DNA of 64,000 bases, taken from an uncultured Bacteroides sp. GTDB taxonomy: Bacteria > Bacteroidota > Bacteroidia > Bacteroidales > Bacteroidaceae. The stretch lies in contig CANSEY010000001.1 in NCBI GenBank assembly GCA_947646015.1, positions 186,001 to 250,000 of the forward strand, in the 5' to 3' direction. A program made the translations under genes and the position numbers. Positions 8,438 to 18,700 of the stretch are shown piece after piece; the first letter of the stretch is position 1, and each line of letters starts with the position of its first letter. The notes beneath the pieces are model-generated. The model searched no databases and was not told where the DNA came from. It saw nothing but the letters and a program-made list of their open reading frames with translations.

Positions 8438-10018
8438 TCATTGCTTGATCATCCTCAATTCATGCCTGATATAGCGGCGTATCACCCGGTATCGGGGATG
8501 CAAAGCATAAAGCGGACGGACAGAGTTATGACCGACACCCAATAGTATCAGACAAAACAGACTTATTAATGTAAGCCATCCATAAAGTTCTTTCATAGAA
8601 ACCATCAATGCCTGTTGTTGTAAAGCAGCATATAATTCTCCCAAAGGGATATGACTTGCCTGTGGATGAAGTGCATCCAATGTACTGCCAAGTAACATCA
8701 CATTTTTCTGCATCACTACGTTCAAGACTCGTCCGAGAACAGCTGAACCGAGTGCTCCTCCAAAGCTTGCACTGACAAATGCCTGAACAGAAACCGCCTC
8801 AAAAAAGTTCTGAAACGGTACGCGCGAAAGTGCGGTGATAAAACATATAGCGATAATCACATATCCGAAACTACGTAAAAAGAGAGGAAAAGCCAAAGCC
8901 TCTTTGCATAAATTGTAATCTATCGTAAAATAGAACATCATCAAATAACCGGTGATGGCGATAAAAGCAATAACCGTCATTGTCCGGTAACACCATTTAC
9001 GACGTGAAAATGTATAGAATGTGAAAGCACTCCCCACAATCGTTCCCAGTACTAATACCCAATTGAGCGAAATCACGTTTAAAGAGTCATACCCAAGCAC
9101 GGCTTCCATATAAATATGTTCGAGCAAGTGCGAGGGTGCCAATAAAATGTCGACAATCATATAGAGCAAAAAGGTAAGGTAAACGGCTTTAAACCGCCAG
9201 GTGACCAATGCTATGAACGGGTGGCGAATAAAAGAAGCACGCCACAAATTCAATAACAGGACTACTACTCCGCCCGCGGTAGCCATCCGGATATAGACAG
9301 ATTCATACCAATCATAGTGTTCGCCATATACACAAACAAAGATAATACACAAAATCACTATCCCCCACATCAAGGCTCCCAACCAATCAATACCGAAAAG
9401 AGGCAATTTGGGCATCGAACGATAATTACGAAACAAAATCATAGTTGCTATCATCACAAGCAACAATAATGCAATAATCAGCCAATGCATATATTCCCAT
9501 TTTATCCAAAAAGCAGTATAAACAGTTATCAATCCGGATAATTGAAGACAACCCTGTACCAAAAGATAGATATAACAAAAGAAGACAGAAAGGTCCCTCT
9601 GAGGCGTAAGCCAGAGTTGAATAGTGGAATTACACTCAAAAGTGGCCCACATCCTGAATATCCCACCAAAGAAACAGGCTGTCACCAATAACGGCACACT
9701 ACGAGTATACATGCATATCAGATTACACAAAATGATAGCAATACTACATGTCAGGAAAGCTGTTTTCGAAGGGAAACGAAACTTCAGCCGAAACATAATG
9801 GCAAATGTCAACGACATCCCTACCAAAGAAGCGTATCCTGCCATCATAATATCCTCCTGCATCAAAGCTGTCGAACCTACCATTTCACTAACCGCAGCCA
9901 AATAAACGCCTCCGGAAAATTGAAAGACAATAACAAAAAGAATAACAATCCACGGCCTCCACTTTTCAGGAACAAAATCGCGCATCGCCGGAATGGTAAA
10001 AGGAGTTATTTCATGCAT
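8438..10018 (-). CDS. MFS multidrug transporter, DHA2/EmrB type
   Basis: 526 residues with about 14 hydrophobic helices, the size and topology of the DHA2 (14-TM) major facilitator group. Together with the HlyD-like adaptor and TolC-like channel upstream it forms a complete tripartite pump carrying substrates from the inner membrane to outside. The start ATG at 10018 lies 3 bp after the adaptor's stop codon, so the genes are translationally linked. The C-terminus is basic (RYRVIRRYIRHELRMIKQ). In Bacteroides such pumps export drugs, bile salts or fatty acids; the substrate here is unknown. Confidence 0.88.
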   Translation of the reverse strand: MHEITPFTIPAMRDFVPEKWRPWIVILFVIVFQFSGGVYLAAVSEMVGSTALMQEDIMMAGYASLVGMSLTFAIMFRLKFRFPSKTAFLTCSIAIILCNLICMYTRSVPLLVTACFFGGIFRMWATFECNSTIQLWLTPQRDLSVFFCYIYLLVQGCLQLSGLITVYTAFWIKWEYMHWLIIALLLLVMIATMILFRNYRSMPKLPLFGIDWLGALMWGIVILCIIFVCVYGEHYDWYESVYIRMATAGGVVVLLLNLWRASFIRHPFIALVTWRFKAVYLTFLLYMIVDILLAPSHLLEHIYMEAVLGYDSLNVISLNWVLVLGTIVGSAFTFYTFSRRKWCYRTMTVIAFIAITGYLMMFYFTIDYNLCKEALAFPLFLRSFGYVIIAICFITALSRVPFQNFFEAVSVQAFVSASFGGALGSAVLGRVLNVVMQKNVMLLGSTLDALHPQASHIPLGELYAALQQQALMVSMKELYGWLTLISLFCLILLGVGHNSVRPLYALHPRYRVIRRYIRHELRMIKQ

Positions 10019-10021
10019 ACA

Positions 10022-11056
10022 TTAATAGTTTACTACACATTCCACATTCATTCCGGCACGCAGGCGTTTCATATCTTCGGGCCTATTTTCGCCGGTAAAT
10101 TCTATCCGGACAGGAATACGCTGTTCCACCTTCACAAAATTGCCTGCGGAATTATCCTGTGGAAGAAGAGAAAAACTTGCCCCTGTTGCCTGAGAAACCG
10201 ATTTTACTATTCCTTTAAACATTATTCCTGGGATGGCATCTACTTCTATACCCACCGGATAACCTTCGCCAATATGGGCAGTTTGCGTCTCTTTGTAATT
10301 GGCTACCACCCATTTATCATGGTCATCCACCAGGTTGACCAGTGTCTGTCCGGGTTGCACTAACACACCTTCCCGAATCTCTTTCCGCCCGGTAGTTCCG
10401 TCACACGGAGCTATAATCACCGTATATGAAAGATTTAGCCGGGCTATCTCCAAAGCTGCTTCTGCCAGTTTAATCCCAGCTTCGGTCTGCTCCAAGCGTT
10501 CAGTTTGTTCTTGTTTGACGAGGGCCGTCGATTTCTTTTGGCGAAATAACAATTCATAACGTGCTTTTGATGCATCAAAATTTGTTTTCACCGCATCGTA
10601 TTGCTGGCGGGTGACAGCATCCCGTTCCAGCAAATTCTGATAGCGTTTATATTCGCGTTCAGCATTATCCATGCGTACTTTAGCTTCTTGAATACCGGCA
10701 TCGGACACAGATATATTATTCTGGATGGTATGGATAGACGATGTCACTACACTCTTTCCGGATAAAGCATTCTGATAATCGGCTTCTGCCTGCACCAGTC
10801 TGAAACGAAATTCGGCATCTTCTATCAAAGCCAATGTGTCTCCCTTATGCACAGCCTGATATTCCGTAAAATATATTTTCTTAATAAAGCCTTGTATACG
10901 GCAATTGATAGGAACGATATGTTGACGTACCTGCGCATTGTCCGTAAACTCTACGTTACCCAAATGGACAAAACGCGAACAGACCCACCCGAAGGCAAGA
11001 AGCAACACAAAAATAACAGAGAGATTGAATACCATTTTTTTAGTTTTCTTATTCAT
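10022..11056 (-). CDS. HlyD/EmrA-type membrane fusion protein
   Basis: 344 residues. One N-terminal transmembrane helix (about residues 9-27), then the split biotinyl-lipoyl-like domain (VRQHIVPINCRIQGFIKKIY and the matching YTVIIAPCDGTTGRKE half), separated by a long alpha-helical hairpin (about 90-200, with KRYQNLLERDAVTRQQYD), then a beta-barrel domain. It bridges the inner-membrane transporter and the outer-membrane channel. The gene is 11 bp downstream of the TolC-like gene and 3 bp upstream of the transporter gene. Confidence 0.92.
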   Translation of the reverse strand: MNKKTKKMVFNLSVIFVLLLAFGWVCSRFVHLGNVEFTDNAQVRQHIVPINCRIQGFIKKIYFTEYQAVHKGDTLALIEDAEFRFRLVQAEADYQNALSGKSVVTSSIHTIQNNISVSDAGIQEAKVRMDNAEREYKRYQNLLERDAVTRQQYDAVKTNFDASKARYELLFRQKKSTALVKQEQTERLEQTEAGIKLAEAALEIARLNLSYTVIIAPCDGTTGRKEIREGVLVQPGQTLVNLVDDHDKWVVANYKETQTAHIGEGYPVGIEVDAIPGIMFKGIVKSVSQATGASFSLLPQDNSAGNFVKVEQRIPVRIEFTGENRPEDMKRLRAGMNVECVVNY

Positions 11057-11067
11057 GACGATTGATT

Positions 11068-12387
11068 TTAGATAGTTCCGGAGATATACAGAAGTTTATA
11101 AAAATTAAAAACAATATTGATTCGGGCATTTACGAGCTGTAGTTCTGCCTCAAGTTTTGAATTGCTGGCATCCAGCATATCGGTGATCAGTGCCATATCA
11201 TTCTTATAGCGGTCATGGATGACGGCATAGTTCTGATTGGCCAGTTCCACACTTTTCTGCTGAGTATTCAACTCCACATAAGTTTCCATATATTTCACCT
11301 GCGCTGCATTGACAGCCAAGCCGGTTTGTTCTTTAGCATCATTATACTGCTCCGTATTTCGCCGAACAGTGAATTTATCCCGAGCAATGGACTTACTGGC
11401 CTTGAACAGAGAAGAGAAATTATATTTCACCCCTACCCCTACGTACCAATAGTTGAGGTTCTTATTGATAGGAGGCACTTCGATGGTGATAGGCCCATCC
11501 AGTTTATTACCGGCAAATAGAGCTATTTGGGGTATTTGTTCCGAACGTGTAATTTTCTGTTGATGCTTACTCATTTCCACGGTAAGTAACATCTGTTTTA
11601 GTACAGGAGAGTTTGCATAAGCGGTATTTGTCCAATTCTCTTTATTTTCAATGGGGAGGGCTTTTGAGAGAATAGTAGTGTCCGGCTGTATTCTGGCATC
11701 CTCCGGTAAACCTAAAGTAGTAGTCAGATTGCTATTCAGGATAGAGATTGTATTTTCAATCTGTGTACGGGTCAATTCCAGATTGGCCAGCAACAATTCG
11801 TAGCGGGTAATATCGTTTTTCAGAACGATTCCTTCACACTCTTTCGCACGGAGTTCCTCAATCACCTGCTTGGTCTGCTCTATATTCTTTTCGTATACTT
11901 GCAACATATTCTGCTGTTTGAATAGATCCAGATAATAGCCGATAAGCAGGAAACGTACTTTATCACGCCCGGCATCCAAGCCCAGGCGAGCCATCTTTTC
12001 TTGCAAACGTGCAATAGCAATACTGTTTGTAATGCTACCTCCCGCATATACTACCTGAGAAGCCTCTACTGAGAAGTTATTACCCAAATGCGGCATAGGT
12101 GCATTGGTTCCATTCGAAAAATTACGGTCTATCAGCAGAGCATCACCCAAATAACTGAACGACAAAGCAGCTTCAATTTCCGGCAAACGGGCATTCCCGG
12201 CAATTCTTACGCCTTCACGGGCTTCACAAATACCGGTTGCATACGGACGCAATGATTTACTGTTACGGTCGGCAAGCGCAAACATATCTTCTATAGACAT
12301 TATATGCCATGCCACTTCCTGGGCATACACACCCAAGGGACATAATGACGCACAAAGCATCATTATGAACAAAGAGAATTTGTTCAT
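11068..12387 (-). CDS. TolC-family outer-membrane efflux protein
   Basis: 439 residues with a signal peptide (cleavage near VYAQ, residues 20-23) and two repeated halves of long amphipathic helices typical of TolC-like trimers. The paired conserved segments near NSITN-type and the C-terminal NARINIVFNFYKLLY stretch support the family. First gene of the efflux operon TolC-HlyD-MFS. The order (channel first) is usual in Bacteroidetes. Confidence 0.9.
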   Translation of the reverse strand: MNKFSLFIMMLCASLCPLGVYAQEVAWHIMSIEDMFALADRNSKSLRPYATGICEAREGVRIAGNARLPEIEAALSFSYLGDALLIDRNFSNGTNAPMPHLGNNFSVEASQVVYAGGSITNSIAIARLQEKMARLGLDAGRDKVRFLLIGYYLDLFKQQNMLQVYEKNIEQTKQVIEELRAKECEGIVLKNDITRYELLLANLELTRTQIENTISILNSNLTTTLGLPEDARIQPDTTILSKALPIENKENWTNTAYANSPVLKQMLLTVEMSKHQQKITRSEQIPQIALFAGNKLDGPITIEVPPINKNLNYWYVGVGVKYNFSSLFKASKSIARDKFTVRRNTEQYNDAKEQTGLAVNAAQVKYMETYVELNTQQKSVELANQNYAVIHDRYKNDMALITDMLDASNSKLEAELQLVNARINIVFNFYKLLYISGTI

Positions 12388-12637
12388 ACGTTGTTACTTA
12401 TGAATTTTTAGAAATAATGCGAATCAATAACTTCTTAGATCTTGATTCACACAGATAATAAAATGTAAAAAGGAGAAATCAAGTAAAGAGACTTACTTAA
12501 TCAGAATTTTCCCTTCCCCACTGATGGAAAAGTGCAAGCTTGGTCAGTATACCTTGAAAGGACTCAAAACGGGACTTTCTGTGTTTCTGTTTCATTCGTT
12601 TCGTGGAACTTTATGCTCCATTCGAGAGGCAAAGGTA
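12388..12637 (-). promoter_or_regulatory. Promoter and long leader of the efflux operon
   Basis: TACCTTTG on the minus strand (12630-12637) fits the -7 consensus and is 243 bp from the TolC start. If used, it gives an unusually long untranslated leader; only a weak hairpin (GAATCAA with TTGATTC) is visible in it. No regulator gene is adjacent. In the rest of this gap, 12638-13050, I see no supported feature. Confidence 0.4.
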
Positions 12638-13050
12638 CAAAAAACATGGGAATAACCGAACCAAATCGAAATAATAGTGTAGAGTAAACTAATTACTAGA
12701 ACATTACAACAAAAGCTACAGAAACTCTTACAACGTCCTAAATGCACAAAAAAATGAAAAGTTATACAGCAGAGCGATTTTCCAAATCGTTACCCGACAG
12801 GAGGTATATTTTTTCTCTTACAATAATGCTATATCATCCTTCATTTATTTGAACATTCATTATTTAACTCACTGTTATGCAATCCATTAACCATATATAT
12901 ATATTGAAGGGGGGGGACAACGAAGATAATGGCAGGGAATTATATACGTTCGAGTTCGTCAGGTCAAAAAACAAATTCCACTCTTTTAAATTCATTCATA
13001 GATTGAATATCTTGCTTTGTTTTACTAAATCAAAGTTTGGATCCTATGAA

Positions 13051-13089
13051 TATAGCCTCTCTTCACTACTTTAGTGAAAAGAGGCTATA
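13051..13089 (-). terminator. Hairpin downstream of the first SusD gene
   Basis: 18-bp stem with a single C/A mismatch (13051-13068 with 13072-13089) and a 3-nt loop. Lies about 120 bp past the SusD stop codon. There is no strong T-tract, so it may end or stabilise the transcript. Confidence 0.55.
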
Positions 13090-13207
13090 GTTACATTTAA
13101 CCTGTTCTTGAGATTTTTATTTATGAAGAAGAAATTATTCTCACGAACCATCTCTTCTTAACCTGTATGTAAAAAAACTTAACCTGTATATATTTTCTTA
13201 TACCTGA

Positions 13208-15271
13208 TTACTCCTCTGCATGTCCCCCACCTGTATTAGGCCAATATATATTTTGATATAAATATGTGTTTTCTTTTGAACCATCCGGTGAGGCATATTG
13301 CATATCAGCAATAGAAATCGGATATAGGTAATAAGCTTTATGCCAATTATATCCATCTTTCAAAGCGTTTGTACTAGACATGGTACGGCTATAAGGGCGT
13401 AAATATTTGCTAAGTTCAGAACTTGAAACAATCGCATTGTCCGATCCATCAGCAACTAATTCCACTTCGTTCCCGTCACTGTCAACCATATAATTCCGAT
13501 ACATTCCATCCCAAAAGTTTACACCTTCAGGTATCCACTTGTCTGACAACATATTGTCAAATGAACGCCAACGTAACAAATCGGTATAACGTAACCCTTC
13601 ACTAAATGTTTCCGCCATACGTTCACGACGGATATTATATAAAGTCTTATCCACCATTGATGTACCCGAATAAACTCCAAAATCTCCTTCTTTACTCAAA
13701 TCCGTAGCAGCAATTGTCGCTTCGACATCTGTACTGACACCCGCACGTTCACGCAGAGCTTTCCAGTAACCTAAAGCTGTTGAGTTCAATGTTCCGGTTA
13801 GCTCATAAGATGCCTCCATATAGTTTAACATAGCTTCAGCGACACGGAAAATAGGACAAGCATTTGTCCCACGAATTTCGTCATTGGTTGTCTGTTCATA
13901 ATCATAAGTATAATATTTACGCGGCTGATAACCGGTTATACAACGTTTCTCGTCTTCCGAAGCGGTAATATCCGCTTTAGAAAATAGGGTACCTACTGTC
14001 GGCGCTGACTCGTCCGTATCCAGAATCGTACTTTCTCCCCAAACAAACAACTGTAAACGTTCATCACGGTCTTTCTTTGCATTATCAATACTTGTATCAC
14101 CTTGGTATCCACTATTTTCAGCATAAATAGGCAAACCGTTCTTCATCAAAAAGGCCTCTACGAACGTACGTGTATAACCATCCGCACAGCCAATCTTACA
14201 ACGATAAGGAGCATTATGTTTTACGCTTAACTCGCTATTATACTCTTTCCAAAGCAAGACTTCAGTAACATTAGCCAACGAAGGTTGGCTATACATCTCA
14301 AAATAAGGATTCCAACCTGTGGTAACACCTACGGTCGGCTCAATCACATGGTTATTTGATGTCAATTGTGCAGTACCTGCTACCTCTTCTGCCGCTGCTA
14401 TAGCCTCGGTCAAGAAAAATTCAATTTCACCATCAATGCCAAAAATTTTACCGCTGTTGTAATCCGCATTTGCCCCCGGCCATTCACTGTCACCGGGTAC
14501 ACGACCGGAGTTTCTATGGTATTTCTCAAAAGTCCCTTCATACAGAGCCACTCTTGATTTGAACAACAAAGCCGCTTCGCGATTCAGACGTTGCCCGCTA
14601 AATTTACTGCGTGAAGCTAACAGATCAATAGCCTTATCCAAATCTTCCAGTATAAAACGCGCTACCTCATTACGAGGTGAACGCTTACTGGCCTCGACGA
14701 CCTCATCATTATTATCTTCAAGTACAGTGGTTACAATCGGAAAATCACCAAACACTACTAATGCCCGATAATATGTAAGCGCACGCATAAAGTAAGCTTC
14801 ACCAATATAATTCTTAATTAACTCTTCTTCGCCAGAGATCTCACCGGCTTCATATTTAGGAAGCACTTGTTCAAGAAAATAGTTACAAATACGGATATAA
14901 GAAAAATAACTGCTTTGCATATTTTTATCTGTAGGGACTTCCCAGTAATCATCGGCAAACAATGTAGTATTGCCACTTATACCTTGAACAAAGATATCCG
15001 TATTCCTGTCCGATCTGGCCATTCCATCATTATAAGCAGCTTCGTGATACATATAACCATTATAGGGGTTCTGTAAGAAAGAATTATAATAGTTATTCAG
15101 GTAACTTGCCAACTGGTCAGCTGTTTCATAATAAACCTCGGAAGTAATTTGACTGACAGGTTCTAAATCAAGCAGATCATTACAGGAAGTCACGGAAAAA
15201 GGCATCATTCCCAATAATGCATAGAATCCTAAATGTTTTATATTTATTTTCATACTCTTCATTTTAATCAT
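13208..15271 (-). CDS. SusD/RagB-family surface lipoprotein
   Basis: 687 residues. Lipoprotein signal with the lipid-accepting Cys in PFSVTSCNDLLD (about residue 30), followed by the usual LDLEPVSQIT. Helical TPR-like SusD fold; conserved features include YIGEAYFMRALTYYRALVVFGDFP and the C-terminal RRERMAETFSEGLRYTDLLRW. It caps the SusC channel upstream and captures glycan fragments. Starts 1 bp after the SusC stop codon; another Met (residue 4 or 7) could be the real start. Second gene of a two-gene operon. Confidence 0.93.
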   Translation of the reverse strand: MIKMKSMKINIKHLGFYALLGMMPFSVTSCNDLLDLEPVSQITSEVYYETADQLASYLNNYYNSFLQNPYNGYMYHEAAYNDGMARSDRNTDIFVQGISGNTTLFADDYWEVPTDKNMQSSYFSYIRICNYFLEQVLPKYEAGEISGEEELIKNYIGEAYFMRALTYYRALVVFGDFPIVTTVLEDNNDEVVEASKRSPRNEVARFILEDLDKAIDLLASRSKFSGQRLNREAALLFKSRVALYEGTFEKYHRNSGRVPGDSEWPGANADYNSGKIFGIDGEIEFFLTEAIAAAEEVAGTAQLTSNNHVIEPTVGVTTGWNPYFEMYSQPSLANVTEVLLWKEYNSELSVKHNAPYRCKIGCADGYTRTFVEAFLMKNGLPIYAENSGYQGDTSIDNAKKDRDERLQLFVWGESTILDTDESAPTVGTLFSKADITASEDEKRCITGYQPRKYYTYDYEQTTNDEIRGTNACPIFRVAEAMLNYMEASYELTGTLNSTALGYWKALRERAGVSTDVEATIAATDLSKEGDFGVYSGTSMVDKTLYNIRRERMAETFSEGLRYTDLLRWRSFDNMLSDKWIPEGVNFWDGMYRNYMVDSDGNEVELVADGSDNAIVSSSELSKYLRPYSRTMSSTNALKDGYNWHKAYYLYPISIADMQYASPDGSKENTYLYQNIYWPNTGGGHAEE

Positions 15272-15272
15272 A

Positions 15273-18200
15273 TTAAAAATTAAGGGTCACTCCCAACGCT
15301 ACGGTACGTTGTAATGGATAAGTCTTACCCGAAGTACCATAACTATTATAAGACCCGAGCGCTTCCGGATCATAGATACTCGACAATCCGGTAAGAGTAA
15401 ATAAGTTATCACAAGATACATAAACACGACAATTATCAACACCTATCTTCCTTATTAACGATTGAGGTAACGTATAACCCAATTGAATATTTTTACAACG
15501 AATGTAGGAAGCATCTTGCAAATATCGAGTTTGGACCACTTGGTTTTTCGTAATACCTCCAAAATACGGTTTCGGGTAATAAGCATCTACGTTATTTTCT
15601 GTCCAGTAATCCAAATGTTCTTTAAAACAGGCACTTTGCCATACGTTACCCGTAGCTCCCCAGAAATAAGGGTCACCTTCGCTAAACGCATAGTCTCTTT
15701 TCAGCACGCCCTGAAAGAACACAGAAAAATCAATACCTTTCCATGCCACATCCAGATTCAAACCGATACGGTAACGAGGAGTAGAGTTACCAATCACTAC
15801 CCGGTCTCCCGAATCACCAATTGTATTATCACCTGTAGAAACGATACCATCACCATCCAAATCTTTAAACATCACATCACCAGCTCCCCATCCAGACCCC
15901 CAGTTAGGCTTGTTATTTACGAGCCATGCATCCATTTCTTCTTGTGAAGAGGCGATACCCTCCGTCACATATCCCCAAATTTCATTCAATGATTTACCAT
16001 TATAATAAGTACTTAAAGATCCGGTCTCATTTGGATAATTTAATATTTTCTGGGTTGCATCAGATAAATTCAAACGTGCTCCATATTTTACTTGCCCTAT
16101 CCGATCACGCCATCCTATTTCAAGTTCCCATCCTATTGAACGCATATCGCAGTTGTTGATCTGAGGGGCAGATGTACCCAAGGCAGAGCCAAGCGTAGGA
16201 GCAGGCCCTATCATATCTTTCGTCTTACGGCAAAACCAGTCAAACGAACCGGTCAAACGATTGTTGAACGCAGCCCAGTCCACGCCTATATCCCACGTTT
16301 CAATGGTTTCCCATGTCAATAAAGAAGAAACAATATCAGGTATAGATGCCGTATTTTGCTTTTCACCATCAATCAGCCAACTACCTGATGACGAACTGAT
16401 ACTCTGTTGTTGATAGAAAGGATACCAATCCGTAAATGAATTATAATCAGAACTAGTATTCCCTAACTGTCCCCAAGAAGCACGGAGTTTCAACATGCTG
16501 ATTTTATCAGATAACTTTTCAAAAAAAGATTCACGTGCAATGTTCCAACCTAATGACATAGAAGGGAACCACGCCCATCGCTTGTCTCCGACAAAACGAG
16601 AAGACCCGTCGTAACGTAAATTGAATTCAAACAAATAACGTTCGTCATAATCATAATTAAAACGTCCGAAATAACCGGCAGTCGCACGATTCCAATATGA
16701 ATCTCCATTCTTTTTATTACTCTGTGCCTGACTCAAGTAGGGCTTTTCTTCGGTTGTCAGATTAGTACCACTTCCCCATAAATTATCCTGATCATAACGT
16801 TCATAATTCATACCGACCATTATTTTACCATTGTGTTTACCAAAACTCTTAGAATAATCCGAATATACATTCACGGTATAATAATTCTGTCTGTACCGAT
16901 TATCGTAAACATACGTTTCGGTACCATAACCGCTATCACGCAAAAAAGCAGTACCATCCACATAATAATGGTATATAGGAATCGTATTTTCTGTTGTCTT
17001 ATTATTCGCCACACGCATTGAACCTTCCATATAAATTCTCCAATCTTTTATGGGTTCAAAGGTGAATCTAATTTGTTGTGTAAATAGGTCGTTGTGCTCA
17101 TCATAAGTACCTCCATCTTCCAGTTCAGCAATTTCCATACCCTCAGACCACTGTCCATTAGGGTCCACAGCAAAACAGGTAGGCCAACGACGGGCTATAT
17201 TGTGGAAAAACAATCCATCCAAATACTGAGGTTTTGTGTAATCTTTACGTGTCCATTTAGTAGTGAGATCCATACGAGCCCAATCGGTAAGAATTGCACC
17301 TATCTTAGCATTCATGGTATAACGGTTGAGTTCGTCATGTCCATGCCGTATCAAACCATTCTGATTTAAAAAACTTCCGCTGACAGACCAATTGAACTGT
17401 TCCGTCCCCCCACTCAAGCTTAAATTATGTTGTGTGGAAGGTACATTCTTTTTATAAAATTCATCAAACCAATTCGTATTGGCAAATGAACTACCGTATT
17501 GATTCCACTTATTGGTTGATGTATTTGCCGTCGTACCATAATACTCCGGCTGAGACGGATCGGTATACATACCGGCTTGAAAATTCAATATCTTCTGCAT
17601 AATTTCATCAGAGAAATAATTTCCAGCACCTGCATTGGAGTTGGCCGCATTAAAATAGGTCGCAAATGAATAAGAATCTACCATATCAGGTAACTGAGTT
17701 GCCGTACTGAAACGGACATCGCCCGAGTAAGTGACTTTCACCTTCCCTGCCTTTCCACTCTTAGTCGTTATCAGAATGACACCAAAAGCCGCCCGAGAGC
17801 CATAAATAGAAGCAGAAGCGGCATCCTTCAATACTGAAACACTCTCAATATCATTGGGATTGACAAGAGTCAAATCACCTTCAATACCATCAATCAATAC
17901 CAATGGATCATCATTGGAACTGATTGACCCTGTACCACGGATGTTAATGCTCATACCTGAGTTCAAATCGCCCCCATTTACGGAAGTAGTCAAATTCAAA
18001 CCGGGAATGGCACCTTGTAACGCCTGAGTAACATTGGCTACAGGACGCGATTCTATGACTTCTGACCCGACCATGCTCACCGCACCCGTTACATTTACTT
18101 TCTTCTGAGTACCATAACCCACTACTACCACTTCCTCCAAAGCCTGGGCATCTTCTTTCAAAGTAACATTCAAGGGTTTGTTATTCCATACTACTTCCAC

Positions 18201-18488
18201 CTTTTGATAACCAATAAAAGAAATCTGGATTATATCTCCCTTTTTTACTCCAGGCAAAGAAAAACTACCATTAATATCAGTAATCGTGCCATTACTAGTA
18301 CCTTTTACTACCACTGACGCACCGATTACAGTCTCTCCCGTCACATCTTTAACAACGCCAGTACATTTTCCATTTTGCTGAACGACATAAGCGCCATCAC
18401 CAATCCCTACCGTCCACGCATAAGCCATTCCAGGAGAATTGCTCAAAAAGAACAAAAGGAAACAGATAGAACTTGATTTTTTAAACAT
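15273..18488 (-). CDS. SusC/RagA-family TonB-dependent transporter
   Basis: 1071 residues. Signal peptide (about 1-24), carboxypeptidase-D-regulatory-like domain (about 42-115, with SFIGYQKVEV), the SusC signature EEVVVVGYGTQKK before the plug, plug domain (about 125-245, with LKDAASASIYGSRAAFGVIL), then a large 22-strand-type barrel ending in Phe (VALGVTLNF). Imports oligosaccharides using TonB-derived energy, together with SusD. A divergent AraC-type regulator and a nearby GH20 hexosaminidase suggest an N-acetylhexosamine-containing host glycan, but that is inference. Confidence 0.95.
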   Translation of the reverse strand: MFKKSSSICFLLFFLSNSPGMAYAWTVGIGDGAYVVQQNGKCTGVVKDVTGETVIGASVVVKGTSNGTITDINGSFSLPGVKKGDIIQISFIGYQKVEVVWNNKPLNVTLKEDAQALEEVVVVGYGTQKKVNVTGAVSMVGSEVIESRPVANVTQALQGAIPGLNLTTSVNGGDLNSGMSINIRGTGSISSNDDPLVLIDGIEGDLTLVNPNDIESVSVLKDAASASIYGSRAAFGVILITTKSGKAGKVKVTYSGDVRFSTATQLPDMVDSYSFATYFNAANSNAGAGNYFSDEIMQKILNFQAGMYTDPSQPEYYGTTANTSTNKWNQYGSSFANTNWFDEFYKKNVPSTQHNLSLSGGTEQFNWSVSGSFLNQNGLIRHGHDELNRYTMNAKIGAILTDWARMDLTTKWTRKDYTKPQYLDGLFFHNIARRWPTCFAVDPNGQWSEGMEIAELEDGGTYDEHNDLFTQQIRFTFEPIKDWRIYMEGSMRVANNKTTENTIPIYHYYVDGTAFLRDSGYGTETYVYDNRYRQNYYTVNVYSDYSKSFGKHNGKIMVGMNYERYDQDNLWGSGTNLTTEEKPYLSQAQSNKKNGDSYWNRATAGYFGRFNYDYDERYLFEFNLRYDGSSRFVGDKRWAWFPSMSLGWNIARESFFEKLSDKISMLKLRASWGQLGNTSSDYNSFTDWYPFYQQQSISSSSGSWLIDGEKQNTASIPDIVSSLLTWETIETWDIGVDWAAFNNRLTGSFDWFCRKTKDMIGPAPTLGSALGTSAPQINNCDMRSIGWELEIGWRDRIGQVKYGARLNLSDATQKILNYPNETGSLSTYYNGKSLNEIWGYVTEGIASSQEEMDAWLVNNKPNWGSGWGAGDVMFKDLDGDGIVSTGDNTIGDSGDRVVIGNSTPRYRIGLNLDVAWKGIDFSVFFQGVLKRDYAFSEGDPYFWGATGNVWQSACFKEHLDYWTENNVDAYYPKPYFGGITKNQVVQTRYLQDASYIRCKNIQLGYTLPQSLIRKIGVDNCRVYVSCDNLFTLTGLSSIYDPEALGSYNSYGTSGKTYPLQRTVALGVTLNF

Positions 18489-18610
18489 AATAATTGATTT
18501 TAGTTTAACTAATAATTTTTCAGCAAAGAAAGTAACAAAGCAAGATCACTAACTTATTATTTTATCACTTAAATTTGTATATTTAGAAACCAAATGGACC
18601 ACTAAAAACA

Positions 18611-18677
18611 GTTTGTAGACAAAAATCCTTTGTTTGTCTATTATTCTCTGTTTTGAGACTCCAAGGAACTATTTTTG
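18611..18677 (+). promoter_or_regulatory. Candidate operator and -7 box between SusC and AraC genes
   Basis: GTTTGT occurs at 18611 and again at 18632, 21 bp apart, and TAGACAAA (18616-18623) with TTTGTCTA (18633-18640) forms an inverted repeat with a 9-bp spacer. Two-turn spaced half-sites are typical of AraC-family binding. TATTTTTG (18670-18677) is a -7 box for the AraC gene. The region also contains the divergent SusC promoter, for which I see no clean -7 box. Confidence 0.45.
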
Positions 18678-18700
18678 TAGAGAAAATACAGGAAAATCTT

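Noticed and set aside
12877..13074. 65-codon + strand open frame
   Set aside because: Runs into the SusD downstream hairpin; contains an oligo-G stretch; no promoter and no similarity recognised.
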